A stretch of DNA of 40,432 bases from Longilinea sp035560795 (GCA_035560795.1 DATMYV010000034.1:1-40432), one strand, 5' to 3'. Shown: positions 17,429 to 26,291, numbered from the stretch's first letter. The notes: generated from the sequence alone by a model not told the origin. A program made the numbers and translations.

Positions 17429-18637
17429 ATGGAAACCAGTGATATTCTGCAAAATGAATTAAAAGGATCTTTTGATTTTTTTTATAATTACACAAATCTG
17501 AATTCGAATAATAAGGGATTCGGGCTGACAGTCGACTCCAGTCGTAGTCCAAACGTAGCTTCAATTGCCTCGGTGGGGTTTGCCCTTAAAGCCTGGGTAA
17601 TTGCGAGTGAGCGTGGTTTTATCAGTTATCAAAAGGCATTGGAGATAACCCGGGGAACATTATCCACGCTTTGTTATCAGGCGAATCATTATCGCGGCTT
17701 CTTTGCCCATTTTTTATGGATGGAAAACGGTCAAAGGTATAAGAAAAGCGAATTTTCAACCATCGACACCTCGTTATGCTTAAATGGTGTCATCACCGCT
17801 GCGGCATACTTTCAGGATGAAGAAGTCCAACAAATGGCGCAGCTTCTGCTTGACCGTGTCGATTGGAACTTCCTTGTTTTTGAGGAGGACGCCAAAACAC
17901 GGTTTCGCATGGCCTATAACCCCGACCGGGATGGTGATTATGTGACCGATCAGCCCGGCCTTTTTGGCCAATGGGATAAGGCAGCAGAACAAAAGATGAT
18001 GTATTTGCAGGCTGCCGCCCAGATCGAGCCCGCCTTGGCAATGCGCCTATATGAAGGTTTTTCACGCGACGCCGGCTATTACGACGGTCATAAAATCATC
18101 GTCAATCCGGGTGGAAATTTATTTGCCTATCAATTCAGTGAAGCCTGGTTGGATACCGGCAGATACCTCGATCCGGATGGCATTGACTGGTTCAACAATA
18201 CACGGCTGGCAGCTTTGGCCAACCGCAGCTTTTGCATCCAACATTCGACCGATTTTAAAACCTATCAGGCAAATAGCTGGGGCGCCAGTGCTGGAGACAG
18301 CCCATGGGGTTATGACGTTTCGGGCAGTACCCCCAGCCTGCATCCCCCCAAGCCCAATGGCACTGTCTCGATTTATAGCGCCCTGGCGTGCCTGCCGTTC
18401 ATCCCCGAGCTGACGATTGATCTGATCCAGCACCTCTATCACCATCATCCTCAAACCTGGGGCCCGTATGGTTTTTACGATTCCTATAATCTGGCTGTCA
18501 ATCCGCCGTGGTACAGCAACACGCTGATAGGCATCGATAAAGGCTGCTCGATGATCATGATTGAGAACCACCTGAGCCGGTTGATTGGGATATTTATACA
18601 AACAGCCCTCTTATTCAAAAATCGCTGGCCGTTTTAG
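17429..18637 (+). CDS. Cytoplasmic GH144-type glucanase paralogue
   Basis: A 402-residue protein built only of the Glycoamylase/GH144 domain, with no signal peptide. It shares the motifs of the exported paralogue: KGSFDFFYNYTN, ASIASVGFAL, SEFSTIDT, AAEQ and GIDKGCSMIM. The acidic residues that line the family active site are kept in both copies. Being cytosolic, it would act on imported oligosaccharides rather than polymer, unlike characterised secreted GH144 enzymes. It starts 1 bp after the LacI stop. It could instead be a specialised hydrolase or transglycosylase of the same fold. Confidence 0.8.
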   Translation: METSDILQNELKGSFDFFYNYTNLNSNNKGFGLTVDSSRSPNVASIASVGFALKAWVIASERGFISYQKALEITRGTLSTLCYQANHYRGFFAHFLWMENGQRYKKSEFSTIDTSLCLNGVITAAAYFQDEEVQQMAQLLLDRVDWNFLVFEEDAKTRFRMAYNPDRDGDYVTDQPGLFGQWDKAAEQKMMYLQAAAQIEPALAMRLYEGFSRDAGYYDGHKIIVNPGGNLFAYQFSEAWLDTGRYLDPDGIDWFNNTRLAALANRSFCIQHSTDFKTYQANSWGASAGDSPWGYDVSGSTPSLHPPKPNGTVSIYSALACLPFIPELTIDLIQHLYHHHPQTWGPYGFYDSYNLAVNPPWYSNTLIGIDKGCSMIMIENHLSRLIGIFIQTALLFKNRWPF

Positions 18638-18665
18638 GTTTTACGCAGCGGATTGGAGAAGATTA

Positions 18666-20990
18666 ATGAGTAATTTAATTGTTGAGGACGGTCAATTCTG
18701 GTTGGATGGGAAACCTCAGTTGATTCAGGCGGGTGAATTTCATTATTTTCGCACTCCTCCGGAACAATGGCGCCATCGGCTGGGTTTGTTGAAATCGGCT
18801 GGCTTTAATGCCCTGGCGACCTATATTCCCTGGTTATGGCATCAACTGGAAGAAAGCGTTACGGATTGCGATGGGCACAGTCATCCGATGCGGAATTTGG
18901 CAGGTTTTCTGGATCTGGCTGCTGAAATGGGACTATGGATCATTGCCAGGCCAGGTCCATACATCATGGCAGAAACCATTAATGAAGGAATTCCGCCATG
19001 GGTTTTTAGCAAGTATCCGCAGGTGGCATTCATCAGCCAGGATAAAAAAGCTCAAAATGTTGCCAGCTACCTGCATCCCGACTTTTTAGCCTGCGTAAAA
19101 AACTGGTACCAGGCCATATTTGCAGTGCTTGCGCCGCGCCAGGTTACCCGGGGCGGAAAAATCATCCTGGTCCAACTGGATAACGAGATGGGCATGATCC
19201 AGTGGGTCCGAAATATCATGGATACGAACCCCGATACCATGTCCAGGTTTGCAGCGCATTTACACCAGGCTTACGGCAACCATCTTGCCAGGCGCTACCC
19301 GACCGCCCATCTGGCTGATTTCTTAAGGGAGGGCATCACGAATCCCGAAGAGCCAGATGCAGCCAAAATTGTGGAGGATTACCGGCAATTTTACCGGGCT
19401 TATTTGCGCCAATATACGTCTTTCTTATGGTCAGAGGCGGTTGCCAATGGGCTGGAAGTTCCACCGGTCATCAATATCCATGGTTTTGCAAACGGTGGAA
19501 AAACGTTTCCCATCGGTCTTTCCCAGTTAGTTTCAGTGATGGCCCTGGATGGGATGATCAGCGCCACGGATGTTTATCCCGGATTCATCGGCGAGGGCAA
19601 TTTTCACCAGCTATTACTGGTCAATGAAATGACCAAAGCCCTGCAAAACAAGCAGCAGCCCCTATTTTCGATTGAATTTCAGGCGGGGGGTAACCACGAT
19701 TTTGGCGGCGGACAGACTTCGTTATATGAATTGCACACCCGCCTGTGCATATCCTCGGGCATGCGAGCCATCAACCATTATCTCTTTTGCGACGGGGAAA
19801 ACGATCCCATTTTGAGCCCGGTTAAACGGCACGATTGGGGACATCCGGTTCGGAAGGATGGCAGCCTGCGCCAGCACTATTTCCGCTATTTGAAGCTCTC
19901 CAGGGTGTTGAAATCCTACGGCACAGATCTGATTCTGGTACAGCCTGAAACCGTTACCACCATTGGTTTCCTGATTGACAACTTCATGACCGAGGTGAAT
20001 AACCGGTTCACCCAGGATTTCACCAAAGCCATTACCCATCAGCGCGATACGGTTCTATTTGACATGATCGCGCGAGGACTGGCCCTAACCCACCGGTCAT
20101 TCAATGCGTTGGAGCTCAACCGTAGCGACCTTGATCCTACCATGACACCAACCCTGTGGGTCATGATGGAGAAGCAGTGTGATGCAGGCACACAGCAGAA
20201 ATTGGTGGATTACGTTCACCAGGGCGGCAAATTGATTTTGGCAGGACGCATGTGTGCTGAAGAATCCAATCACACCACCTGCACAATTCTACAGGATGCG
20301 ATTGGGATTTCACTGGTGAAGAGCGACCCGCCATTTACTTATACTTCCATCAGTGCTTTTCAGTATCAGGACGTGCCCGTATCGTTTTTGGAAACCTACA
20401 CCGGCAGTTTTGACGAAGTTTTTGCAAGAGGTAAAGGCGGAGAAGTTGCCGGCTTTATAAAAGGAATGGGGAAGGGCAAAGTCATGATGCTCGGTGCAGC
20501 TTTCAGCGCCAATACCTTGGATGATCTGGATATCGTGCATCAGATGGCATTGAAGATGGATTGCCCCTCCCAATTCAAGCTGAGCACCTGGGCGGATACC
20601 CGCCTCAGCCGCGGCAAAAAGGGTAGTTTTTTGTTTGTCAATAATTACCAGGATGATCCAATTGAAACGACCATCGTTGAAAAAGTGCCTCTTTTTGGCG
20701 GAAAGCCGGTGATCATTCCGGCGCGCCGAGGGATGATCCTCCCGCTCGATTGGCAGGTCAATCAGGGCATTACGCTCCATTATGTAACCTCTGAAATTGT
20801 CGAAGTGGTGGATGATCGAACGATGGTTTCACTCAAGACCGAACAAGCTGAGTTTTATGCAGAAGCCAGCCTGCGCGGCTATCATTGTGACCGTGGCAGG
20901 ACGCTGAAGCAACCGGATGGGACGAGGCGCGTGCGGATTCACGGCAAACAGGGCGCGATAATTTTTATCAAGGACGGGGAAAACCATTGA
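18666..20990 (+). CDS. GH35-family enzyme (beta-galactosidase-like)
   Basis: A 774-residue protein with a GH35 TIM barrel at the N-terminus (FWLDGKPQLIQAGEFHYFR, IARPGPYIMAE). The likely acid/base is Glu174 in QLDNEMG and the nucleophile Glu337 in FSIEFQAGG. I chose the ATG at 18666, which has GGAG upstream and fits the family N-terminus; an upstream in-frame ATG at 18585 lies inside the previous gene. No signal peptide is present. GH35 members are mostly beta-galactosidases, but one characterised member from Ignavibacterium transfers glucose on beta-1,2-gluco-oligosaccharides, which would fit this locus better. Its stop overlaps the next start by 4 bp. Confidence 0.82.
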   Translation: MSNLIVEDGQFWLDGKPQLIQAGEFHYFRTPPEQWRHRLGLLKSAGFNALATYIPWLWHQLEESVTDCDGHSHPMRNLAGFLDLAAEMGLWIIARPGPYIMAETINEGIPPWVFSKYPQVAFISQDKKAQNVASYLHPDFLACVKNWYQAIFAVLAPRQVTRGGKIILVQLDNEMGMIQWVRNIMDTNPDTMSRFAAHLHQAYGNHLARRYPTAHLADFLREGITNPEEPDAAKIVEDYRQFYRAYLRQYTSFLWSEAVANGLEVPPVINIHGFANGGKTFPIGLSQLVSVMALDGMISATDVYPGFIGEGNFHQLLLVNEMTKALQNKQQPLFSIEFQAGGNHDFGGGQTSLYELHTRLCISSGMRAINHYLFCDGENDPILSPVKRHDWGHPVRKDGSLRQHYFRYLKLSRVLKSYGTDLILVQPETVTTIGFLIDNFMTEVNNRFTQDFTKAITHQRDTVLFDMIARGLALTHRSFNALELNRSDLDPTMTPTLWVMMEKQCDAGTQQKLVDYVHQGGKLILAGRMCAEESNHTTCTILQDAIGISLVKSDPPFTYTSISAFQYQDVPVSFLETYTGSFDEVFARGKGGEVAGFIKGMGKGKVMMLGAAFSANTLDDLDIVHQMALKMDCPSQFKLSTWADTRLSRGKKGSFLFVNNYQDDPIETTIVEKVPLFGGKPVIIPARRGMILPLDWQVNQGITLHYVTSEIVEVVDDRTMVSLKTEQAEFYAEASLRGYHCDRGRTLKQPDGTRRVRIHGKQGAIIFIKDGENH

Positions 20991-23245
20991 GCGCACATCC
21001 GGAACATTATTACCGTTATAACCAGCTGGACCCAATCATCGAAAAACGCGTGGATGAACTGATCGCCCGCATGACTCTGGAAGAAAAAGTCGGGCAGCTG
21101 GTCCAGCAATATCCATTTTCAGGTCTTGATTGGGATTTGATAAATCAGCAAAAAGTGCTGGCTGAAGAACAAGGCCAGGCGTTTATTTTCCACCGGGTAC
21201 TGCCTCCGGAAGTGGATGCGTTCCTCCTGGCGGGCAAGACCGGCACGGTCAGTTGTTCCGATGTGCGCACTGCCAACTACATGCAGCACCTGGCAATGGA
21301 GGGTTCCCGCCTGGGTATCCCCTTGCTGGTCGCCAACGATGTGATTCATGGTTTCCGGACCATTTTTCCGATCCCTCTGGCTGGGTCCTGTAGCTGGAAC
21401 CCCGAACTGCTGGAGCAGGCGGAACGCGTAGCAGCGGAAGAGGCTTCGGCCAGCGGAATCTCCTGGATATTTTCGCCGATGGTGGATATCGCCCGCGATC
21501 CGCGTTGGGGGCGAATTGCCGAGGGTGCCGGCGAGGATCCTTTCCTATGCATGGCAATCGCCCAGGCCAGGGTGCGTGGTCTTCAGGGAAGGGATCTTCA
21601 ATCGGGCAGCCGGATCGCAGCGTGCCCCAAGCATTACGTTGGCTACGGCGGGGCGGAAGCCGGACGTGACTACAACACCGTGGAGCTTTCGGAGCGGACT
21701 CTGCGGGATGTCTACCTGCCACCCTTCAAGGCCGCCTTTGATGCTGGGGCGGGCAGCACGATGAGCGCGTTTAATGAAATCAGCGGGGTCCCCGGCACCA
21801 GCAATCCCTTCACCCTGGGCACGGTACTGCGCCAGGAATGGCAATGGCCGGGTGTGGTGATCAGCGATTTCAATTCGATCGGCGAGCTGGTGCGGCACGG
21901 GGTAGCGGCCAATCTAAAAGAGGCGGCACGCCTGGCCATCCTGGCTGGGGTGGATATTGATATGGAGAGCGGCGCTTATGCCAACCACCTGGCGGAGCTG
22001 GTGGAGGAAGGACGCGTGCCTCTGGAAGTATTGGATGAATCCGTCCGCCGGGTTTTACGATTGAAATTTGGGCTTGGCTTGTTTGAGCATCCCTTCACTG
22101 ACGAAACTCTGGCCGAGCGGGTTATCCTTGACCCAACCTTCCGCACCCTGGCCCTGGAAGTCGCGAGACAATCGATGGTGCTGCTAAAGAACCAGGCTGA
22201 TCTGCTGCCGCTGAAAGCAGGACAGGGTCGGTTGGCCGTGATTGGCCCGCTGGCCGACAACCGCGCTGACCTGCTGGGGTGTTGGGCAGGCGCCGGGCAG
22301 GCAGCCGATGTGGATACAGTATTGGAGGGAATCAAGAATTATCTGCCTGATTCCGCCTTCACCTATGTGCCGGGCTGCACCCTGGATGGCGCTGCCCTGG
22401 TTGATTTATCCGAAGCCCTCACCGCTGCCCGTGCCGCCGATTTGGTGGTGCTGGCGGTTGGCGAAGGGGAAGGATTAAGTGGAGAATCGCATTCGCGCAC
22501 CCATCTTGGCTTGCCGGGCCGCCAGCAGGAACTGGTGGATGCCATCGCTGCCCTGGGAAAACCAATCGTATGCGTGCTGATGTGCGGCCGGCCGCTTGTA
22601 ATCCCCCGCCTGGTCGAACAGGTGGATGCTCTCCTGCTGGCCTGGCACAACGGCATTCGCGCCGGGCAGGCCGTGGCGGATATTCTTTTTGGGGCGGTCA
22701 ACCCATCCGGCAAATTGACCGCCAGCTGGCCAAGAGCGGAAGGACAAATTCCGCTATACTATGCGCATAAGAGCACGGGCCGCCCAGCAGACAGCAGCGG
22801 CACGACCCAGTTCGAAGTGCCTTTCTTGTCAACTTACCTGGATGAGCCGAATACGCCCTTATTCCAATTTGGTTTTGGCCTGAGCTACACCCGTTTTGCG
22901 TACACCGACCTGAAAGTGGAAACGCCCTCCATCCCCCTGGAAGGCACCCTTACAGCCAGTGTCGCGATTAAAAATAGCGGCAATCGAGCCGGGACGGAAA
23001 TCGTCCAGCTGTATGTCCGTGACCTGGTTGGCTCCGTCACCCGCCCGGTCAAGGAATTGAAGGGGTTCGAGCGGGTCCCGCTCGAACCGGGCGATGAGCG
23101 AAGGGTGAGGTTTGAGGTGCCGGTGCAAAGTCTTGGCTTCCACGGGTTGGATATGCACTATGTGGTCGAGCCGGGTGACTTTAAAATCTGGATCGGACCC
23201 GATTCGCAGGCTGGTCTCGAAGGAGCATTTGAGGTGCGACCATGA
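20987..23245 (+). CDS. GH3 beta-glucosidase, BglX-like
   Basis: A 752-residue GH3 enzyme with the three usual parts: the (beta/alpha)8 barrel, with nucleophile Asp294 in VVISDFNSIGEL; the alpha/beta sandwich (GEGEGLSGESHSRTHLGLPG); and a C-terminal fibronectin-III-like domain (VKNSGNRAGTEIVQLYVRD type). A TTG at 20987 overlaps the GH35 stop as TTGA. No signal peptide is present, so it would work in the cytosol, releasing glucose from oligosaccharide ends. In Listeria a GH3 next to a GH94 phosphorylase and a sophoro-oligosaccharide importer has this role. By eye the gene is richer in G+C than the genes before it. Confidence 0.93.
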   Translation: MSAHPEHYYRYNQLDPIIEKRVDELIARMTLEEKVGQLVQQYPFSGLDWDLINQQKVLAEEQGQAFIFHRVLPPEVDAFLLAGKTGTVSCSDVRTANYMQHLAMEGSRLGIPLLVANDVIHGFRTIFPIPLAGSCSWNPELLEQAERVAAEEASASGISWIFSPMVDIARDPRWGRIAEGAGEDPFLCMAIAQARVRGLQGRDLQSGSRIAACPKHYVGYGGAEAGRDYNTVELSERTLRDVYLPPFKAAFDAGAGSTMSAFNEISGVPGTSNPFTLGTVLRQEWQWPGVVISDFNSIGELVRHGVAANLKEAARLAILAGVDIDMESGAYANHLAELVEEGRVPLEVLDESVRRVLRLKFGLGLFEHPFTDETLAERVILDPTFRTLALEVARQSMVLLKNQADLLPLKAGQGRLAVIGPLADNRADLLGCWAGAGQAADVDTVLEGIKNYLPDSAFTYVPGCTLDGAALVDLSEALTAARAADLVVLAVGEGEGLSGESHSRTHLGLPGRQQELVDAIAALGKPIVCVLMCGRPLVIPRLVEQVDALLLAWHNGIRAGQAVADILFGAVNPSGKLTASWPRAEGQIPLYYAHKSTGRPADSSGTTQFEVPFLSTYLDEPNTPLFQFGFGLSYTRFAYTDLKVETPSIPLEGTLTASVAIKNSGNRAGTEIVQLYVRDLVGSVTRPVKELKGFERVPLEPGDERRVRFEVPVQSLGFHGLDMHYVVEPGDFKIWIGPDSQAGLEGAFEVRP

Positions 23246-23649
23246 ACCAAAATAAAATTCAACCGTATGCACTCAAAGCGGGTGAAGGACGGATCTACCA
23301 CTTCGGTGTTGAATTTACTGTTAAAGCCAGCGAAGTGCATCCTGGCAGCGGAGCTGCCTTTTTGGAATACTTAACCCGGAAAGGCGAGGAACCTTCACCT
23401 CACACCCACGAGACTGAGAACGAAATGTTTTACGTGCTGGAAGGAGAACTCTCCTTCCAGTGCGGTGAGGAAACCTTCGATGTTCAGAAAGGCGGCTTCA
23501 TCTTCCTACCCGCCGGCATCGAGCACAGCTACAAAATCAATGGCGATGATCCGGTGCGCTTGATTGTGGTGACCTCGCCGCTCGGAAACGAGAAAGGCGG
23601 CGGTTGGAAGGGCTTTGTCGCAGATATGGAGCTGGGTCAGACTGAATAG
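23242..23649 (+). CDS. Small cupin-domain protein
   Basis: A 135-residue single cupin barrel. Metal ligands of cupin motif 1 are His54, His56 and Glu61 (PHTHETENE), and of motif 2 His95 (PAGIEHSYK). The ATG overlaps the GH3 stop by 4 bp, so it is the last gene of the operon. Cupins of this size include sugar isomerases, dioxygenases and sugar sensors; the sequence alone does not decide between them. Confidence 0.85.
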   Translation: MNQNKIQPYALKAGEGRIYHFGVEFTVKASEVHPGSGAAFLEYLTRKGEEPSPHTHETENEMFYVLEGELSFQCGEETFDVQKGGFIFLPAGIEHSYKINGDDPVRLIVVTSPLGNEKGGGWKGFVADMELGQTE

Positions 23650-23711
23650 AATGCAAAGTTTGTAGCCAGTTAACCCACCTGCTCGGCCACGCGATTACCC
23701 TAGCCAGAGGG

Positions 23712-23810
23712 CGTTCCACCTGCACCCGAAAGGGTGCCGGTGTAGTAATACTTCTTCATCGTGCTGGTCGAACCGGTCCACTCGAAATTCGCACATTCGA
23801 TCTTGAACGC
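23712..23810 (-). pseudogene. Remnant of an RHS/YD-repeat protein gene
   Basis: Translation of the minus strand here gives 33 residues including FEWTGSTSTMKKYYYTGT. This closely resembles the YD/RHS repeat core (...STMKKYYYAG...) found in large secreted RHS proteins. No start codon or further RHS repeats are visible and the frame runs into stops soon after. It is a short decayed fragment, probably left by deletion of a larger gene. Confidence 0.55.
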
Positions 23811-24163
23811 ACCACTTCATCCTCCTTCCCTAACTCCCCAAAATTCCAATGACCCAATCTTAGCTCGCCAGTCCCCGCACAAGAAATGAACTTCAGGAAT
23901 TATTGAACATAATACGGGTCGTTGCGCCTATTTTGTGGAGAACTATATCAGAATGTACCCGCATTACGACGTTAACAAACTATTTCGACAAGAAATTAGC
24001 GTATATATAAACCAATAATGCCCATTCCCGTGGTCCTCACTGGAACTGTCCGCCAGGGCAAGTGTGCGTACCTGAAAGGGAGCTTTGAGAGGGATGGCCG
24101 TCTGGATAATAGTAGTTGGGATTGGATCATCCCTCGATGGGATTCAAACCTATCGAATAAAAT

Positions 24164-24184
24164 AAGGCCTTTCGGCCGTTTTTA
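24164..24184 (+). terminator. Possible weak terminator-like hairpin
   Basis: AAGGCC, loop TTTC, GGCC and then GTTTTT form a short stem followed by T residues. It could end read-through transcripts from the glycan operon. With only four clean pairs it is weak. Confidence 0.25.
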
Positions 24185-24416
24185 CTTGCTAGGAGTGGAT
24201 TCGCCTGCCCTCCCGAAGGACATCGGGACGATGTGGCGGCCAGTCCAGGAAACCACTACCCTGATGGGTACTTCGTGACATCCGGGTTACGCTAGCACCC
24301 AGCGCGGTGTGAGCAAAAATCCTGAATCCGTGCCACAAAGTCCCGATCTTTGGGACTTGTGCGGCGGCCTTTGCAAACCCTCGCACCGCCCGCCAGGACA
24401 GGTGCGCGGCAGTTCA

Positions 24417-24491
24417 GTGGCATAGTTGTCTCTGGATGAAGCGGACAATGATCCAGCGCGTTTCATCGCTTACCCGGTAGCTGCGTTTCGC
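24417..24491 (+). pseudogene. Remnant of a MalT-like ATP-dependent LuxR regulator gene
   Basis: The plus-strand frame from 24417 reads VA, stop, then LSLDEADNDPARFIAY. MalT/LAL-type regulators carry a near-identical VAWLSLDExDNDPxRFxxY segment after their ATPase core. The conserved Trp codon is replaced by TAG. Nothing else of the gene (Walker A, TPRs, LuxR domain) can be found around it, so this is a small decayed island. Confidence 0.65.
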
Positions 24492-24577
24492 AGTGGTGAT
24501 TCTGGTCGACGGCGGAGCGGTGCTGCAATGGAAGTAACAATAGCCATGATAGTACCCGTTTTGATTTGAACTTTATT

Positions 24578-24608
24578 TTGCAATCATGAAAAAGAATAAC
24601 GATATAAT
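24578..24608 (+). promoter_or_regulatory. Candidate promoter for the kinase-regulator operon
   Basis: TTGCAA (24578-24583) and a perfect TATAAT (24603-24608) are separated by 19 bp, slightly longer than optimal. The -10 box lies 36 bp before the kinase ATG, which has no recognisable ribosome-binding site, so the leader would be short. Confidence 0.5.
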
Positions 24609-24644
24609 AGTTTTACTGATCTTGACTCAGACCCACTAACCAAA

Positions 24645-26291
24645 ATGAATAACCCATCTATTCAGCAAGAAATGAAATACGATAAGCACGTAATTAACCG
24701 GCTGGTGAATTTACTCAATGATTACCAGAATGAAATCGCATCCGCCTGGGCTCGTGCGATAAAGGAGCAGATGCAAGATTCCATTTATGGTAAATATCCT
24801 CTCGAAGAAATCTCCAAATATAATTTGATAGGGGTTAAAATTATCCAAGATCTACTTCTGGGTGTCGATATTTTTTCCGAGAAACCTCCTCAGTATATTC
24901 CAGAAGTATTGTCAATTTTTGTCCAAGCAAGTATTCCTATTCAGGAAGTATTAGAGGGAATGTGGCTTTTTCAAGAGGTTATTCAAGGCTTTCTTCTGCA
25001 GAAAAATAATATTCTTTTTCCTCCTAAGGATGTTTCTTTATTATTGAATGATTGCATACACAAGTTGGTACTCAATGCTGCGAAAATGTACACGACTGGG
25101 ATGAATCTAAAACTTGAGGAAGAACACCAGCAAACCGTTCTCATGTTGGAAATGTCCCGCCTAGCTGGTTCCTCGCTGGAAATAGCACATATTATTCAAC
25201 ACACATCGCAGAGGATGGCTTCTGCTGCCGGTGTGAAACATTGTGTCATCTGCTTGATCGATGATTATGAGAACAGCTTTTGTATTGCCGCAATGACAGA
25301 TAACCAGCCCTCTGAACTGGCCGATTATCTGCTTCGTTTCGCCAGCCAATCATTTCACCTTAAAGATGCTCCGCTCCTTCAGCAAATTGTTTCTGATCAA
25401 AAAATATTCTATCGATATCAGGCAGAAGCGGAGGAATACGCCTTCCAATTAACCCGCAATCAGCTGGGGGTTGAAGCAGTGCTCGTGGTGCCCATCGTAC
25501 TCAAAGATCGGGTCCTGGCAGTCGCTTTCATTTACAGTCAAGAGCGGGATATATCTTTCACCGACCATCAAATCGATGTGGTTTCCGGGCTGGCATCGGT
25601 TGTGGCACCTGCTTTGGAGAATGCCCGTCTTTACCAGGAAGTGGAGCGGATGGCAATGCTGGAGGAAAGGGCAAGATTGGCACAGGAAATCCATGATGAC
25701 CTGTCCCAATCCATTTGCGCAATACAATTTCGCATTTTCATGGCAAATGATTCATTAATGGCTGGCGAGATTTCGAAAGCTCAAATGCGGGTGAACGAAG
25801 TCCTACGTATGCTTGATCAGGCAAATAGGAATGTGCATGAGGTGATATTTAATCTCCGCGCTGTTTCCAATTTTGAAAAAGGTTTCCTCAAATCTTTGGA
25901 GGATTTCTTGGAAACTTATCGTAAAAATTATTGTATTGATGTTCAACTGACAGTCGATAAGAATGTTATCGAATCATTGAGGGGAATAACTGGTGTACAC
26001 ACCATTCGCATTATCCAAGAAGCGGTGAGTAATGCACACCGGCACGGCAATGCGTCGCAGGTCGATATTTCCATCCAGCACAAGGATAAAGGGATCGACG
26101 TAGATATCAAGGATAATGGAATCGGTTTCGATATTTGTCAGGTCTCAGGACCGGATCAGCAGCACTTTGGCATTTCAATTATGCGCGAACGGGCTGAGAA
26201 AATATCAGGCAATCTGCAAGTTGATTCCGAGGTTGGTGTTGGAACCCGTATCGTGCTTCACTTACCTGAACCCGGGACTAAAAATGAATAG
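24645..26291 (+). CDS. Soluble sensor histidine kinase (HisKA_3 type) with GAF domain
   Basis: A 548-residue kinase with no transmembrane segment. Residues about 15-160 form a helical domain resembling the N-terminal part of RsbR-like proteins. Residues about 165-335 are a GAF domain (VKHCVICLIDD, DHQIDVVSGLASVVAPALEN). Then come the dimerisation/phosphoacceptor helix with His350 in AQEIHDDLSQSI and a HATPase domain (QEAVSNAHRHG, DNGIGFD, GISIMRERA). This is the NarX/DegS/LiaS class of kinases. The absence of membrane helices says the signal is intracellular, probably a small ligand or redox cue in the GAF domain. It overlaps its response regulator by 8 bp. Confidence 0.9.
   Translation: MNNPSIQQEMKYDKHVINRLVNLLNDYQNEIASAWARAIKEQMQDSIYGKYPLEEISKYNLIGVKIIQDLLLGVDIFSEKPPQYIPEVLSIFVQASIPIQEVLEGMWLFQEVIQGFLLQKNNILFPPKDVSLLLNDCIHKLVLNAAKMYTTGMNLKLEEEHQQTVLMLEMSRLAGSSLEIAHIIQHTSQRMASAAGVKHCVICLIDDYENSFCIAAMTDNQPSELADYLLRFASQSFHLKDAPLLQQIVSDQKIFYRYQAEAEEYAFQLTRNQLGVEAVLVVPIVLKDRVLAVAFIYSQERDISFTDHQIDVVSGLASVVAPALENARLYQEVERMAMLEERARLAQEIHDDLSQSICAIQFRIFMANDSLMAGEISKAQMRVNEVLRMLDQANRNVHEVIFNLRAVSNFEKGFLKSLEDFLETYRKNYCIDVQLTVDKNVIESLRGITGVHTIRIIQEAVSNAHRHGNASQVDISIQHKDKGIDVDIKDNGIGFDICQVSGPDQQHFGISIMRERAEKISGNLQVDSEVGVGTRIVLHLPEPGTKNE

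Larger units (their letters stand above)
23650..24644. other. Gene-free stretch with decayed fragments
   Basis: Nearly 1 kb without an intact gene lies between the glycan operon and the histidine kinase. It holds an RHS-repeat remnant (23712-23810, - strand), a MalT-like remnant (24417-24491, + strand), and hairpins at 23722-23737, 24164-24184, 24211-24228 and 24338-24358. A promoter for the downstream kinase sits at its end. An 86-codon open frame at 24018-24278 resembles no family I know and has no ribosome-binding site. Confidence 0.6.

Noticed and set aside
18585..18665. An extended N-terminus for the GH35 protein.
   Set aside because: It overlaps the GH144 gene; the family start and a ribosome-binding site fit the ATG at 18666.
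24130..24260. tRNA-like pieces (GGGATTCAAACC and AGTGGATTCG).
   Set aside because: No matching acceptor or anticodon arm could be built on either strand.
24018..24278. An 86-codon plus-strand open frame in the gap before the kinase.
   Set aside because: No ribosome-binding site and no family resemblance; its 3' half covers hairpins, and the flanking sequence is decayed gene fragments.
26116..26283. A longer N-terminus for the response regulator.
   Set aside because: It lies within the kinase gene in another frame, and the receiver domain begins naturally at the ATG at 26284.
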